A stretch of 64,000 bases of DNA from Aldrovandia affinis (taxonomy: Eukaryota > Chordata > Actinopteri > Notacanthiformes > Halosauridae), in NCBI GenBank assembly GCA_029706075.1, contig JAINUG010000176.1, positions 186,001 through 250,000 on the forward strand, read 5' to 3'. A model generated the notes under the pieces. The model was not told where the DNA came from, searched no databases, and saw only the letters and a list, made by a program, of their open reading frames with translations. Made by a program: the position numbers and the translations under genes. Below are positions 19,634-32,065 of the stretch, piece by piece. Each line of letters begins with the position of its first letter. Positions within the stretch are counted from its first letter, which is position 1.

Positions 19634-21880
19634 CTATGTCGTCCTCAGACGAGTCCTCCAGCGGCGTTTCCAATCATCTCGATCCTCCATGCATCTGGCT
19701 AGTTCGCCAGCATTTTCAGCTCCTACATCTTTCCTTAGTACGTCCACGTATGTTGGTGTGGGACGCCCTCGTAATCGATGCACGTGTGTTGGTTCCCACA
19801 GCACCAGCTTGCTGGTTGGGAGCTCCCGGTGCCTTTGGCAATGACCGGCCAGTCTCATTCTTCTGACTGCTACTTTCTCACTCAGCCTTGGTAGCCCCCC
19901 ATACAGATGCTTGTTGGTAACGTGCTCGTTCTGGTTGATGTTTAGTACTACATGCAGCATTCTGGTGTAGCACCCATCCAGAGACTTCTGTAGGGTGGGC
20001 TTCAGGGTCCAGCTCTCACAGCCGTATAGGAGAACGGACTGCACAGTCGCATAGAAGAAGCTTAGCTTGATGTTTCGGGGGAGGTTGGAGTTCCATACAC
20101 TGGCCATGCCGTTCAGAGCCTTCCATGCAAGCGCCTTCCTCACTTTAAGGTCTTGCTCTGATGAGTTGACCCATGAGCCCAGGTATTTGAAGTCATTGAC
20201 TTCCTTCAGAGCAGTGCCCCCTGTTGTCATTAGAGGTGGATGGTCCGGGAGGATGTTGTAGGTGATTACCTCGGTTTTCTTTGCATTTAGCCTAAGACCA
20301 ACCTTCACACACTCTGTCTCCACTCTGGTCAAGAGCTCCTGTGCCTGCTCCACACGGTCAGATATCAGGCTGATGTCATCTGCATAGTCCAGGTCCGTTA
20401 GGACTACAGCAGGGACTCGTCTAGACCTCTGAGGTGTAATAGTGAAGCCGAGTTCCTGCTCCCGTCCACTGATAGCTTGCCTAAGTGCGTAGTCCAAGAC
20501 TATAATGAAGAGGAAGGGGGCGAGGGTGTCCCCTTACAGCACCCCCGCCAGGATGTCAAACTCCTCGCTATTGCCATCTGGGGTTACTACCTTGGCTCTT
20601 GTTCCCATGTACATGGTCCCTATGGCCCGGAGTAGGTTGGGAGGGACACTGTAAGCCTTAAGGATTTTCATCATCACGCCTCTGTGTATTGAGTCAAAAG
20701 CCTTTTTGAAATCAATGAAACACAGCACCGCTGTCAGGTTGTTCTTTTTCACCTCCTCGATGATCCTCCTTAAGGTCAAGATCTGGGATACAGTGGTTCT
20801 CCCCTCTCTAAAGCCATTCTGGTTCTCTCTCAAGTGGGGGTCGATGGCGCCCCTTATCCGGTTCAGTATCATGCGGTTGTACATCTTTGCAATGATACAT
20901 GTCAGACTGATGCCACGGTAGTTGTCTGGCTTCGAGAGATCTCCAGATTTAGGCACTGGGATGATGTTAGAGAGGGACCAAATATCGGGCTTGTTGTTTT
21001 CCATCAGAGCTAGGTTGCAGATCTGCAGGATGATGTCGTCAAGGTCGCAGTTCTTAAGGACCTCTGGGGGAATGCCGTCCGGCCCAGCACTTTTCCCCTG
21101 CTTCAGAGTGGATTTCACTGTGGCGAACTCCCTGAGTGTAAAGGGGCCATCGTCAATTTTGAGATTTGTGAGGACTGCAGTTATCACTTTCTCGGCTCCA
21201 TCCACTGTCGGGTGTGTGCCTAGGAGATCCCAGAAGTGGGTGAACCAGGAGGTCACTCTCTCCTCCGGGCTGCAGCCTGCAACCTGTCCCTCCTTCGACC
21301 TCTTGCGCCCACTCATCTCATTTATGACCCTCCATGACTCCCCATACTGTTGTTCGCCCTGAGCTGCCTCCACTCTCCGCACCTTCTCCATCAGATCCTC
21401 CCCCTTGATCTTGTCGTAGGTACTGAAGAGTAGTTGTTTGGCCTCGTTCAGTACTCCACGCCTCTCTGTGGTCCGTTCGCGGTTGAAGCTTCGGCGTGCC
21501 TCCTCCACCTTTGCACACGCCTGCACGACCTCCGGATGCCTGGACCTTGGGGAGACTCTGATTCTCTCCGTCATTGGCTCCACATTTGCAGCGACAAACC
21601 GCTCGTATGCTGTGCTAGGCCCCTCCTCCGTAGCCAGGAGTTGGAAGCGGTTTCTCACCTCCACGGTGTACCTGGCTTGGAGGTCGGGGCTTCGCGAGAA
21701 GGCCTCCCAGTCGTGGTGGATCCTTGGGCTAGGCTTGGGGACCCTTAGGCTCAGTCGCACCCTCGTGGAAACCACTCGGTGGTCAGAGCCCACAGAGTCG
21801 AACGTGCTGTACGACTCTGCGTTTAGGCCCACTTTAGGAGGGTCGATAAATAACGTTAGATACACTCGGGAGCCATATGG
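19634..21880 (-). mobile_element. RTE-type LINE ORF with a single in-frame nonsense codon
   Basis: From 21865 down to 19634 one frame encodes the end of an AP endonuclease (GSDHRVVSTRVRLSL), a reverse transcriptase with NYRGISLTCIIAKMYNR, CFIDFKKAFDSI and DYADDISLISD, and the C-terminal region LLYGCESWTLKPTLQKSLDG. About 743 codons are interrupted only by TAA at 20536-20534, inside what should read GVLQGDTLAPFL (CAA to TAA). The endonuclease N-terminus is missing (5' truncation), so the copy cannot retrotranspose. RTE-clade assignment rests on the C-terminal motifs. Confidence 0.85.
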
Positions 21881-21897
21881 TTATGAGCCTGACAATT

Positions 21898-22995
21898 GAC
21901 CCTTCGCTAAACCACGCTCCCCTTAGTTATTGTTGCTATGTACGTCAAGCTTTCGGAGCCAGCATGGCGCTCCCACTGTCACTAACTGCACTCCCTGGAG
22001 AAATATTGTCCAATTTTTGGAAAATAGAAAAAGCGATTTCATATAGAAACAGACAGAAGGGTATACAATATGCATTTGAAGGTTATATTCAAGATATCAC
22101 ACTGACTCAGCAACAAAATGACGTAAAAAAATTAAGATAGAAGCGAAAGCCTACAGATCAGAGTAAAACTGAACCACCGCATCACCGGGCGATTGAGACA
22201 GAGGACAACGACATTAAGTTACACTGTTCCTGTAAAGCTGGGTAGGTCTCTATTCACTATTACAATCATTAAAAAGCAAAAGCAGTAGGCCTATATAACG
22301 TTACATTCAGTAGTAAGTTAGCTAGCATTAGCTAACTAACGTAACATTAGTCGCCTATAGTGTGCTGTAACGACATTACTCTGGTTAGCTCCACAGGTAG
22401 CTCCATACCCTGGACCTCTGTAAAGCAAAAAATATCAGCAGTGTGTCAGCCCAGTCTTCCACAAGATTTGGGTACTCGGGACTGGGCTTCCCATTTGACA
22501 AAGTGCTGAAATAGTAATGAAAAAATAGTATTACATTTTGACATCAAGGTAACGTTACCCACTTGGTTTTCTAGAGCTTGACTGTAACATCTTAACGTTA
22601 GCAAGCTGTCTGGATCACGAATAACAAAGCTAACATTTAGTCTAACTTTACCAACGTTGCAACCCGGAGCTGTATATCCAGACCGTAGCCATGTTAGCTT
22701 AGCTGGCTAACACTTTTCAGGATTTTATTTAGGTTTTATAAAGGGAAAAAAACATATATCTCCTTCAAACCTCTCTGGGTAACGAGTGTCACTGTTACAC
22801 GTGCCCCAGGCACAACGTTTAACCATAATTTGCTAAAAATCCGCAAAACCAGCTCGAAAATGAAGAAAATTTCTAATTTTTGCGTGAAAGTGAATGGAAG
22901 GCAGCCAAACACTGTCGGATCCTCTGTCGGAGTATGTAAAACACGGCACTGTGATTGGCCAGTTTGCGTTTTGGGGCGTGGTTTAGCGAAGGGTC
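21898..22995 (+). mobile_element. DNA element with GACCCTTCGC termini and YqaJ/SWIM-like exon remnant
   Basis: A 20-bp perfect terminal inverted repeat (GACCCTTCGCTAAACCACGC and its complement at 22976-22995) bounds 1,098 bp, flanked by AATT on both sides. Near the left end a + strand reading gives LPGEILSNFWKIEKAI and, after one stop, TEDNDIKLHCSCKAG followed by a GTAGGT donor-like site. CSCKAG resembles the first half of a SWIM zinc finger, as found in YqaJ-nuclease proteins of ISL2EU-type elements. The family name is inferred. The remaining interior shows no ORF. Confidence 0.65.
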
Positions 22996-23267
22996 AATTT
23001 CAAGTACACCTGACTGCGGGTCGCGGGTGGGGCATAGCTGGATTTCCGGTCTTGCTCATCTAAGCTTGTGATTGATAAAAAAACGTTTTGAACTTCTAGA
23101 TTGTGCATGAAATATGTCCTTTGAAAGCCCTGCTTGAACCTGACTTGTAACCACGGTCTTAGTCAGCCTACCTTCTATGACATTTTTGTTTTGTTGAATT
23201 GTTTTGTTGTGCCGAAATTTCACATGTCCCTGACAGAAATTCACTTCATTCACGTGCACACGCGCTC
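22996..23267. other. Unassigned spacer
   Basis: Short AT-rich stretch between two DNA elements. I see no gene or repeat signature. Confidence 0.5.
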
Positions 23268-23275
23268 ACTACACA

Positions 23276-25031
23276 GTCTAGTACTGGGCAGTTCGATTCT
23301 TTTTGATGAATCATTCGAGTCAGTACCTTTAAATGAATCGAAGGCAACGCCCTTACACTGCCGTACACATCAACTCTTATTAAGTGTTGGATTCATTTTC
23401 GGCGAGTAGAGGGCATGATATCCCATTTAATTGTATGACTATTTATAATTGTTATTGTTTCTGTTTCATTACATTTTTAGATGGTGACTGACTTATGAAG
23501 ATATGCATAACTTTTAACAGTTTTTAATTGTATTAATTTATTTTTTACTCTGTGCTAGGACAACTGTTATTTGTTAAGAAAATAATTTACAAAGTGAAAA
23601 AGCGCATTTTTATTTAAATTTGTCTGTAAAATGGCTTGAGTACATAGAGTTAACGCTATGTCATCAACAGGGTCAGCAAGCAGTAGTACAGTAGCAGTAC
23701 TACCAACCAAGCAGAAAACCACAGCAGCGAGCCTTGCCAAAGCTGCAGGCTGTCTGGTCCGAGACTCCCTAGAATTTTGAAGCTGGTGGCAGAGTCTTCT
23801 CTTATAGAGCTTCTCTGTTGTGGAACGGTTGACCAAAACCTGTTAGGGATTTGGACACAGTTCCAATTTTTAAGTCTAGATTAAAAACATATATTTTCAG
23901 CCTAGTCTACTGCCAAACATAGTCTAGATGGAGAGATGGAGAAGGCCGTGCCCTAGTGTCTTACGGAGTGAGAAACTTTCCATACTGTCACCTCCTCAAT
24001 GTGTTACCACCACTGTTAGGCTGGTTATCCTTGTCCGGGTGTGGATGGCTGCATGTGTTCTCTGTCCCTCTCCTAATAGGTATGCTGCCATAGCTTACAT
24101 CATGTGCTCCCCTGCTCTCACATAATGCTACTAGCTATAGCACTGTTTTTTTCTGACTACATGTTCTCTTCTCTACCTTGGCCTCTGCACCAGCCCCCGA
24201 GCCATAGATTCTGCGAGAAGTGTGAGCTGCCCCCATCAACTCTCACCAACATGCCTACCCCAGTCCCTTGATCTGGACCCCCTTCACGTGGTTTAGCCCC
24301 CCCACTGACTACCTAACCCGGATGCGCAAAGTCAGCCAGCCCTGAGTCACCTTGGACTGACCATGATATTGTCTTTTTTTGACACACCCTGTGCCGGCTA
24401 GAAGAGGATGGGCTCCCCCACTTTTAGTCTGGTTCCTCCCAAGGTTTCTCCCTATCAAGGGAGTTTTTCCTTGCCACTGTTGCCTTAGGCTTGCTTTTGG
24501 AGGGGTCTAGGCCTGGGTTCCCTTCTGTTAAGTGTTTTGTGACAATGTATTTGTGAAAAGCGCTATACAAATAAATTTGATTTGATTTGATTTACAGCGT
24601 ACCACTGCCATGTCGAGTTGAGTCGAGTCAAGGTCAAGTTTGCTGAATCAGTACCACCGCCATGTCAAGTCGAGGTCGTGTTTGCTGTATCAGTATTCAG
24701 TATTGAGGTCGAGTACATGACCATAAAACGTTTGCTTGATAAGGTATACTGTAACAAATTGTTGCTTATTGCAATATTTATATGGCGTGGTTATGTGGCT
24801 CACTGTAGCCTGTACATTTAAAATGTACAGAAGCCATTTGTCTCGGTGCATATAGGGTTGGAAGAGTAGGCGGGCGGCGGGGAGGGGAGGGAAACTAACC
24901 CGGCATTGGAAGAGCTGCTGGCGAGGGAAACTCGAGTGGGAGGAACCAGTATGTACCATTAGACTCGGTGTGATTCAAGCAAGAGAATGATTTGTTCAAA
25001 ATGATTCGTTCTTTCTTTTTCGCCCAGTACT
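23276..25031. mobile_element. hAT-like element with nested LINE
   Basis: AGTACTGGGC at 23280 is matched by its inverse GCCCAGTACT ending at 25031, with GATTC/GAATC-rich subterminal repeats inside both ends. ACTACACA occurs at 23268-23275 and 25032-25039 as a candidate 8-bp duplication, with four extra bases on the left. No transposase is visible. A LINE 3' end sits in the interior. Limits are moderately certain. Confidence 0.6.
23690..24595 (+). mobile_element. L2-like LINE 3' end
   Basis: The left part encodes a decayed ORF2 C-terminus (SLLWNGLTK, then FKSRLKTYIFS-like residues). The 3' UTR contains CTGGTTCCTCCCAAGG, GGGAGTTTTTCCTTGCCACT and GTGAAAAGCGCTATACAAAT and ends in GATTT repeats. 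The same UTR recurs at 46917-47290. The 5' limit is approximate. Confidence 0.75.
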
Positions 25032-25440
25032 ACTACACACATTCTTTCTTGGAGCTCAGCTTCCGGTTTCCGACCAGTATCTTCCATTATTTCAGAGAAT
25101 AGATGCACCTTTCTGTGTCATTGGCAAAAAGTCTTTCACATTTGATCTGGTCGATTTTCATGGCGTTCTGACACAATTGACGTAACCTGTTTTGGGAGAG
25201 TCAAACGTTTAACAAACACTCTTCGTCTTTTTATGATTCACTGCAATCGAAATTCTCACGTGATAACGGATATAAAAATCCAGCGAAAATGTATGAAAAA
25301 CAGGTTTGACGTTCTAAAACAAAATAATCGCAGTTTGACAGCTGTAAGCACTCTGAACACAAGTGTTAAGGGAGTATAACTTGAGGGATTTGATCCAATG
25401 TCCCTAAATCTTTCTTGATATATAATATCTTGATATATAA

Positions 25441-25472
25441 TTATATTCATATTATATATATATATATATATA
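25441..25472. repeat. (TA)n microsatellite
   Basis: Short TA run just before the 5' end of the L2 copy. Confidence 0.8.
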
Positions 25473-26111
25473 CAGTGCATCCCCAAACAACCCCCAGATG
25501 CCCTAACCCCCACCCCGCCCCCAGACGCCTTAAACCCCACCCCACCCCCTATTCCCAGCTTAAAATCCCCTACCCAAAGCGTCATGTCTACCCCCGTTCA
25601 CCTTCCCTATCCTTCCACTCAGCCACCTAGCCAGCGCAAAAAGCACGCGCACCCGCTCCACCTCTCCCCTCCTCCAGGGCCCTTCGATCCTCATCACAGG
25701 CAGTGCTCCCCCCATGCCCTAAGTGAGACAGATCGGGTCCCAGTCTACCCAGTGGAACTACACATAACTATTATGATAGCACACTGGGACCCTGTGAGAC
25801 TTCCATAATCCCTGTAATTTCAAGCAATAGAACCAGAAGATCCTATCTCAGACATGGTAGGAAGTTAGCTAACCTTTCAGCCATCCCACATTTAGTCCCA
25901 ACTGCCTCAATTCCCACATCCAACTGTATTATTAAGCTGGCTCTTTTAAATGTTAGATCCCTAAATAATAAGTCTTTTTTAATTAATGATTTTATAACGG
26001 CCAATAAATTAGATTTTATGTTTTTAACAGAAACATGGCTGGAAGAAGGCAGCAGTGAAACAGTACTGATAGAGTCAGCTCCCGTTACTTCAAATACATG
26101 AACGCTCTTCG

Positions 26112-26566
26112 TGTTGACAGAAAAGGCGGAGGAGTGGCTTCCCATTTTCAGAGACATATTTCAATGCAAGCAAGTATCCTTTGATGTTTTTGCCTCTTTT
26201 GAATACCTCAGTATTGTGCTACAAGGTTCTCCTCGAACACTATTTTTAACCATCTACAGACCTCCAAGATACTCTCCCAAATTTATAGATGATTTTAGCG
26301 AACTCATCTCAGTAGTTTCCACTGATTATGATTGTTTTGCCATAACTGGTGATTTTAACATCCACATTGACAACCCCACTAATAACTATGCTAAAGAACT
26401 GCTAGCAGTACTTGATTCCTTTGGTCTGACTCAGCATGTGATGGGCCCCACACACTGTCGTGGTCATACACTGGATTTGGTAATCACAAAAGGTTTAAGC
26501 ATTGTGGGTATTGATGTGAAGAATGTGGCACTCTCAGACCACGACTGTGTATTTTTGATATGCTGA
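26112..26566 (+). pseudogene. L2 endonuclease fragment
   Basis: Longest open part of the decayed L2 endonuclease, including VLQGSPRTLFLTIYRPP, AITGDFNIHIDN and SDHDCVF. The GDFN and SDH catalytic motifs are present, but a frameshift separates it from the N-terminal part. Confidence 0.8.
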
Positions 26567-27599
26567 CTCGTCCAGATACCCAGTTTAACTTACGCTCTGT
26601 TAAAAACGATCTATCAATGAGCATACAGGTGCATTATTTGTCACGGCTTTTTCATCAATACCTAGCATAGTATCAGACTCTGTTGATGTTCTCTGTGACA
26701 ACATAAATTCCAAAATCGTGAATATTATGGATGATATCGCACTTAAAAAAAAAAAAATCAATAACTAGCAAACAGAGAGCACCTTGGAGAAACTCCCAAG
26801 CAGTAAAAAGTATGAAAAGAGAATGTAGGATAACTGAACGCAGGTGGAGGAAAACGAAGCTGCAAATTCACTATGACATCTATAAACAGAAGCTGCATGC
26901 TTACGATCTGGAAATAAAAAGAGCCAGACAGTTATTTTTTCTCTGGTGTCATCAACAGAAATACTAATCATACCCAGACTCTCTTTTCTACAGTCGACAG
27001 ACTGACAAACCCTCCAGTTCAACTTCCTCCTGAACTCTGCTCTGTTAATAAATGCAATGAATTTGCCTCATATTTTAGCATCAAAATTAGTGACATTCGA
27101 TCAGCCATTAGCTCCTCTGCACCCGGCAACATAGCCGCACCATTCTCTTATCTGCCAAAAAACTGCCCTCCTTGTTTGTCGCAATTCAGTGAAATTGACA
27201 ACAAGGCGCTTGAAGAAATAGTGCTGCACCTCAAACCATCTACTTGCTCTTTAGACCCTGCACCTTCCAGCTTTTTAAAGGTAACTTTAGCTATTTATCT
27301 TCAGAATTACTGCAAATAGCTAACTGCTCACTCCGGACTGGCTTTTTTTCCTACAGCTTTAAAAACCGCAGTAATTAAACCTCTTTTAAAAAGAAAATCT
27401 AGATCCTTCTAAATTAAATAACTATCGCCCTATTTCTAACCTTCCTTCATCAGCAAGATCCTTGAAAAGGCCGTTTCTAATCAACTCAACAACTTTCTAA
27501 CCCAAAACTGCCTTTTTGACACTTTTCAGTCTGGTTTTAGATCCCACCACAGCACCGAGACGGCACTCATTAGAGTTGTAAACGATATCCGTATAAACA

Positions 27600-28558
27600 G
27601 TGACTCAGGTAGGATCTCTGTTCTCGATTCTGCTGGATCTCAGTGCAGCCTTTGACACTATAGATCATCAAATACTCATAGACAGGCTACACCATTGGAT
27701 CGGGCTCTCGGGCACAGCCTTAAACTGGTTCAAATCCTACTTACAAGATAGAGAATACTTTGTAAACATTAACAGCCACCAATCAGAACGGACTACTCTG
27801 ACCTCTGGGGTCCCCCAAGGCTCTGTCCTTGGCCCTCTGCTGTTCAATTTATACATGCTCCCCTCAGTCAAATCTTTCAGAAGTACCAAACCTCATACCA
27901 CAGCTATGCAGACGACACACAAATGTACCTGTCGTTCACTCCTGACGACTACAACTCTATTGACTGTCTATACCGGTGCTTAAAGCAAGTAAACAGCTGG
28001 ATGTGTCAAAACTTTCTCCAGCTAAACAAAGACAAAACCGAAATTATGGTGTTCGGGAGCAAAGAACCGAGAGAAAAATTGCTCTCCACCTTGACTCACT
28101 CGGTTTATTTAACAACCACGCAGGCTAGAAACCTTGGTGTGCTTATCGACTCAGATCTTAACTTTGATAATCATATCAAGTCGATAACCAAATCCGCCTT
28201 TTATCATCTGAAGAATATAGCAAGAGTCAGAGGCTTTATGTCTGAACAAGACCTGGAAACCCTCATTCATGCTTTCATCTCAAGTAGGGTTGATTATTGT
28301 AATGCACTTTTCACTGGCCTCTCAATAAGGTCCATGAAACGGCTCCAACTAATTCAAAACGCTGCTGCCAGGCTTCTTAGGACCAAAAGAAGTGCACACA
28401 TCACTCCAATCCTTAGATCGTTACATTGGCTTCCAGTCCGCCATAGAATAGATTTTAAAGTGTTACTAACAGTTTACAAAGCACTGAACGGCTCCGACCA
28501 AAATACATCTTGGAAATGCTTAGACAGTATGAACCAAACAGACCACTCAGATCTTTAG
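27600..28558 (+). pseudogene. L2 reverse transcriptase fragments
   Basis: Two overlapping frames (27600-27983 and 27923-28558) hold RT blocks 3-7 and the C-terminus. The YADD motif lies at the frame change near 27,910. Inactive. Confidence 0.8.
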
Positions 28559-29045
28559 GATCGGGTCAGCTCATCGTGCCAAAGGTTAAAACAAAAATGG
28601 TGAGGCAGCCTTTAGTTTCTACGCTACCCATAACTGGAACCAACTACCTTATGACCTTAGACATGCTCCTACAATTATGTCTTTTAAATCCGGACTGAAA
28701 ACTTTGCTCTTTTCACGGGCCTTCGACTGTAATGATTAAACTGTACTGCATTTTACTATATTCTTATTAAGCCCAGTCCAAATCTTAAATCTACTGCACT
28801 TTTATCACTTTTATCACTCTACTGCACTTTTATCAGTTTTACTTGTCAGCGAAATCTTATTTCGTTTTTAATTTTAATTTTAATTTTAATTTTATTGTGT
28901 TTTTAAACTGATTTCCTATATTTTAAACTGATTCTAATCTTTTTTTTTTTTTTGTCTCCATAAATTAACTCACTGTTGTTAAAGCACTTTGAATTGCATT
29001 AATTTGTACGAAACTGTGCTATATAAATAAACTTGATTGATTGAT

Positions 29046-29150
29046 TCATTGGAGTCCACCTGTGGTAAATTAAATTGATTGGACATGATTTGGAAAGGCA
29101 CACACCTGTCTATGTAAGGTCCCACAGTTGACAGTGACAAAATATTACAC
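29046..29150 (+). mobile_element. Tc1-like transposon 5' fragment
   Basis: Contains GAGTCCACCTGTGGTAAATT, GGCACACACCTGTCTATGTA and GGTCCCACAGTTGACAGTG, a leader sequence common in fish Tc1-like elements. It abuts the L2 tail; the rest is missing. Confidence 0.65.
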
Positions 29151-29876
29151 CTTGTCGTACTTCCATGTATACACGTAAATGACGATTTAAAAAGCATTAT
29201 TAAGGCCGTTTACAACATTCAAGGTACAAGCAGAGTAGCTAGCTCAGTTGAATCATATGTAGTATTGCCGTTTCAACCAAATAACAGATGAGACCTGTTT
29301 CTACGTCCCTATCTTTACAAATATAATTGGATGCAGAAAGTGGTGATTAAAAATACATGTGGAAAACCAGCGATATCTATTAATCCATATGTACCATCAG
29401 TAAAAGCCTACATTTCCCTCAATCCACAGTTTTTCGAGTTCCCAAAACCACACTCCATCTCGGACTGAAAAAATAACCTAAGATAGTAGTAGCAGTAGCT
29501 ATGCGAACAAAAGTTGTCCAAGTTGGGTAATTAGCTAACTTGCTAATGTGTTATTGTAGTCATTTATTACTATTGTAATGCCCTCAGATAATGTGGAGTT
29601 TGAAGTTAATTTGGCCGTTAAAAAACCCCCAAAAGTGTTACTTAAGCACTTAGACGTTAGCAAATTTTAGCCAGCTGTGAAGCCACCGAAACGGGAAATG
29701 TGGGTTAATGTCAGATGGCTAGTGCTGGCAAATTAACTTTAACTTTGTTAACACACCAGCAAAAATATAACAGCTAAACTGGCTTGGTGGCCGGACTGGC
29801 AATTGATAAGTAAATACAATGTATGTAAAACTCACTAGCCAGCCATAATGTTGGTCACTAAAACTGACAGTAAATA

Positions 29877-30473
29877 CCGTATTGACCCGAATATAAGACG
29901 ACCCTGATTATAAGACGACCCCCCTTTTTCAAGACTCATTTTTGGAAAAAGACTTTTTTGAAGACCAAATCTTGTTTGTATAAAGAACATCATTTTATTT
30001 GTCTTCACATTGAATAAAACAATGTAGGCTGTTTGTAACATCTTTTGGTAAAATCATGTTTTCAATATTCAACAATTGTCTAGATTGCAATAAAACAGTA
30101 GTGCAATGAAACAGTGGGGCACATTTCTTGGCTGCTCGACAGTTGTTTGATGACTCTGCTTCATTGATCACCATCATCTTAAAATTGGCATCGTAACTCC
30201 TCCTTTGTTGTTTGTTAACTTGACCAACTTTAGAGACACTTTGTTCGAGCGGGTCCGCTTGTCTCTCCATCTCTCCAGGCACCTGTCACTGCGTGTGTGT
30301 GTGTGGACAGGGAGAAACACAGTGGCTGGCTTGGGGAACAGTCCTTTGGCGCCCTCTGTTGTTGTGAATGAATATTTATGTTAAAAAATGTTGGGGCGCG
30401 AATATAAAACGATGCGACTTTTTCAGACTTTTTTCTAGGAAAAAAATCCCATCTTATATTCGGGTCAATACAG
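29877..30473 (-). mobile_element. pogo-type DNA transposon, short derivative
   Basis: TA at 29875-29876 and 30474-30475 flank inverted ends (CCGTATTGACCCGAATATAA and, at the right, TTATATTCGGGTCAATACAG). The minus-strand interior encodes RRSYDANFKMMVINEAESSN followed by NCRAAKK, the N-terminal helix-turn-helix of pogo-type transposases. The catalytic domain is absent, so the element depends on a relative. Confidence 0.8.
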
Positions 30474-30475
30474 TA

Positions 30476-32062
30476 GATGCTTGCTAGCAAGCTCTGGTGA
30501 TATTTTCAGGAATAAATAGTCAAATAGTTTCCAAGCTTTTTACTCAATAGGGGTTTTCATGAGAAGCTATTCGGGAGAGGTTCAATTTTACTGTGAGGTG
30601 GCCAATGTTAGCTAGCTGTGACATTAAAGGATGGTCTGGTAAAAATCAATGACACATATCAAGCTAACGCATGTGGTTGTGAATTTCAGCAATGGCGGCT
30701 AAGGAAATTACGAGGATGCAAGGCCTAGTAGCAAGCTGTTGTAATTATGCATGAAATCACGTTTACACATAGAATTATGTCGGTCGAGTAAAAGGATTTA
30801 AATTAAATCATTAGAATATGCCGACAGCCTAATATACTCAGCAACCATGTTTTTTTTACTGATTTTTTTTTTTTTTAAGTCTTAAGTCAAACTAAAATAT
30901 CTTGAGAAGCTAACTTTTGTCAGGATGTTGTAAAGAAGGTAAAGTTAGTTGAACACGATCAGTAAATGAGACCAGTCCTTTTTCAAAATGATGTCGACTT
31001 GAATAACTTTAAAAACCTGTAATGCTGCAGCTAGCTATAAGTGCATTCTTGTACGCCACCAGTTTGCTTCAGCTCTTGTCCAAAGCCATCCTTTTATGAT
31101 CCAGTTGATTCTTCAGCAATTCATTTAATTTAGAATTGGCCACTGATTTGTTTATTGTAAGAAAGAGAGGGTACTGAATTTCAACTGAATGTGAAATTAA
31201 GTTTGCTACGTTTTGTCTCATATTCTGTTCATTTTTGTCAGTCCAACTGGAGAAAAGCCAACTAAAGCTCACACAGCCCGTTGTCGTCACCTGTCGACTC
31301 TCTCCCAGGGACGTCACCCCTTACACAGATTGTCACGCATTCTCTCAATAACAGTCAAGACAAAGGCAGACATTGAGAATAACCACCACCAGTGTGTACT
31401 TGCTAACTGGAAAGGATGAATGGATCAAGCATTTAATTTACCATATAGAATAGAATAAATGCAGAATATAAGGTTGACCTTCATGTAAGTTTTAGCACCA
31501 ATTAATCAAAACAAATTGTGCTCGTTTTTGCATATGCAGATGTATGACTGGGTTCAGCTACAATGAATTCACAGGTGTAGAATGCAGCAGATTAGTCTTG
31601 ATATGCCCTGTCTGGAAATGGTATTTGCATTCTTCTATTCATTATGCACAATGTTCTTGTAAATTGTTTTCATAGGTTAAGAAGATGGTCCAAATGTTAT
31701 TTGTCCACCAATATACCAAAATTGCCCTCAAAAGTACTGTTAGCAGGTGCAGGTTCTAAATCCTAATATCATATGAAATCCTAAAATCATAGACTCTACA
31801 TGATTACAAAATCTATCCTGACTGAAAATTCATAGTAGCTCCACTACAAGCTAGCTAATTTATCTTAGTTAATCTAATCCAAAAAAAAAATCCGTTGTCC
31901 TTAACTTTTGAATTGCAAAATTGTTTGTCTTAGAAAAATTAACTTGGCAGTCACAGAAAAAAAAAGAAATTAGACATCATAGGTTGCCTGGTTATGTTTG
32001 TTGCTGGAGAATTTGGCAAGATGGTAGCAGATCCTTGGAAAGGCATTGCAATCCTGACAGAC
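30476..32062. other. Intergenic stretch without recognisable gene
   Basis: AT-rich, with no conserved ORF, RNA gene or clear repeat that I can support. Confidence 0.5.
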
Positions 32063-32065
32063 CTG

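Larger units (their letters stand above)
25480..29045 (+). mobile_element. L2-clade LINE, decayed
   Basis: The C-rich 5' leader is followed by endonuclease (LALLNVRSLNNKSFLINDFI, LDFMFLTETWLEEG; then GDFNIHIDNPT near 26,350), reverse transcriptase ([37 protein letters not shown]) and the L2 C-terminus (ITPILRSLHWLPVRHRIDFK). At least five frameshifts or stops separate the pieces. The 3' UTR ends AAAGCACTTTGAATTG with an ATTG tail. Confidence 0.88.
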
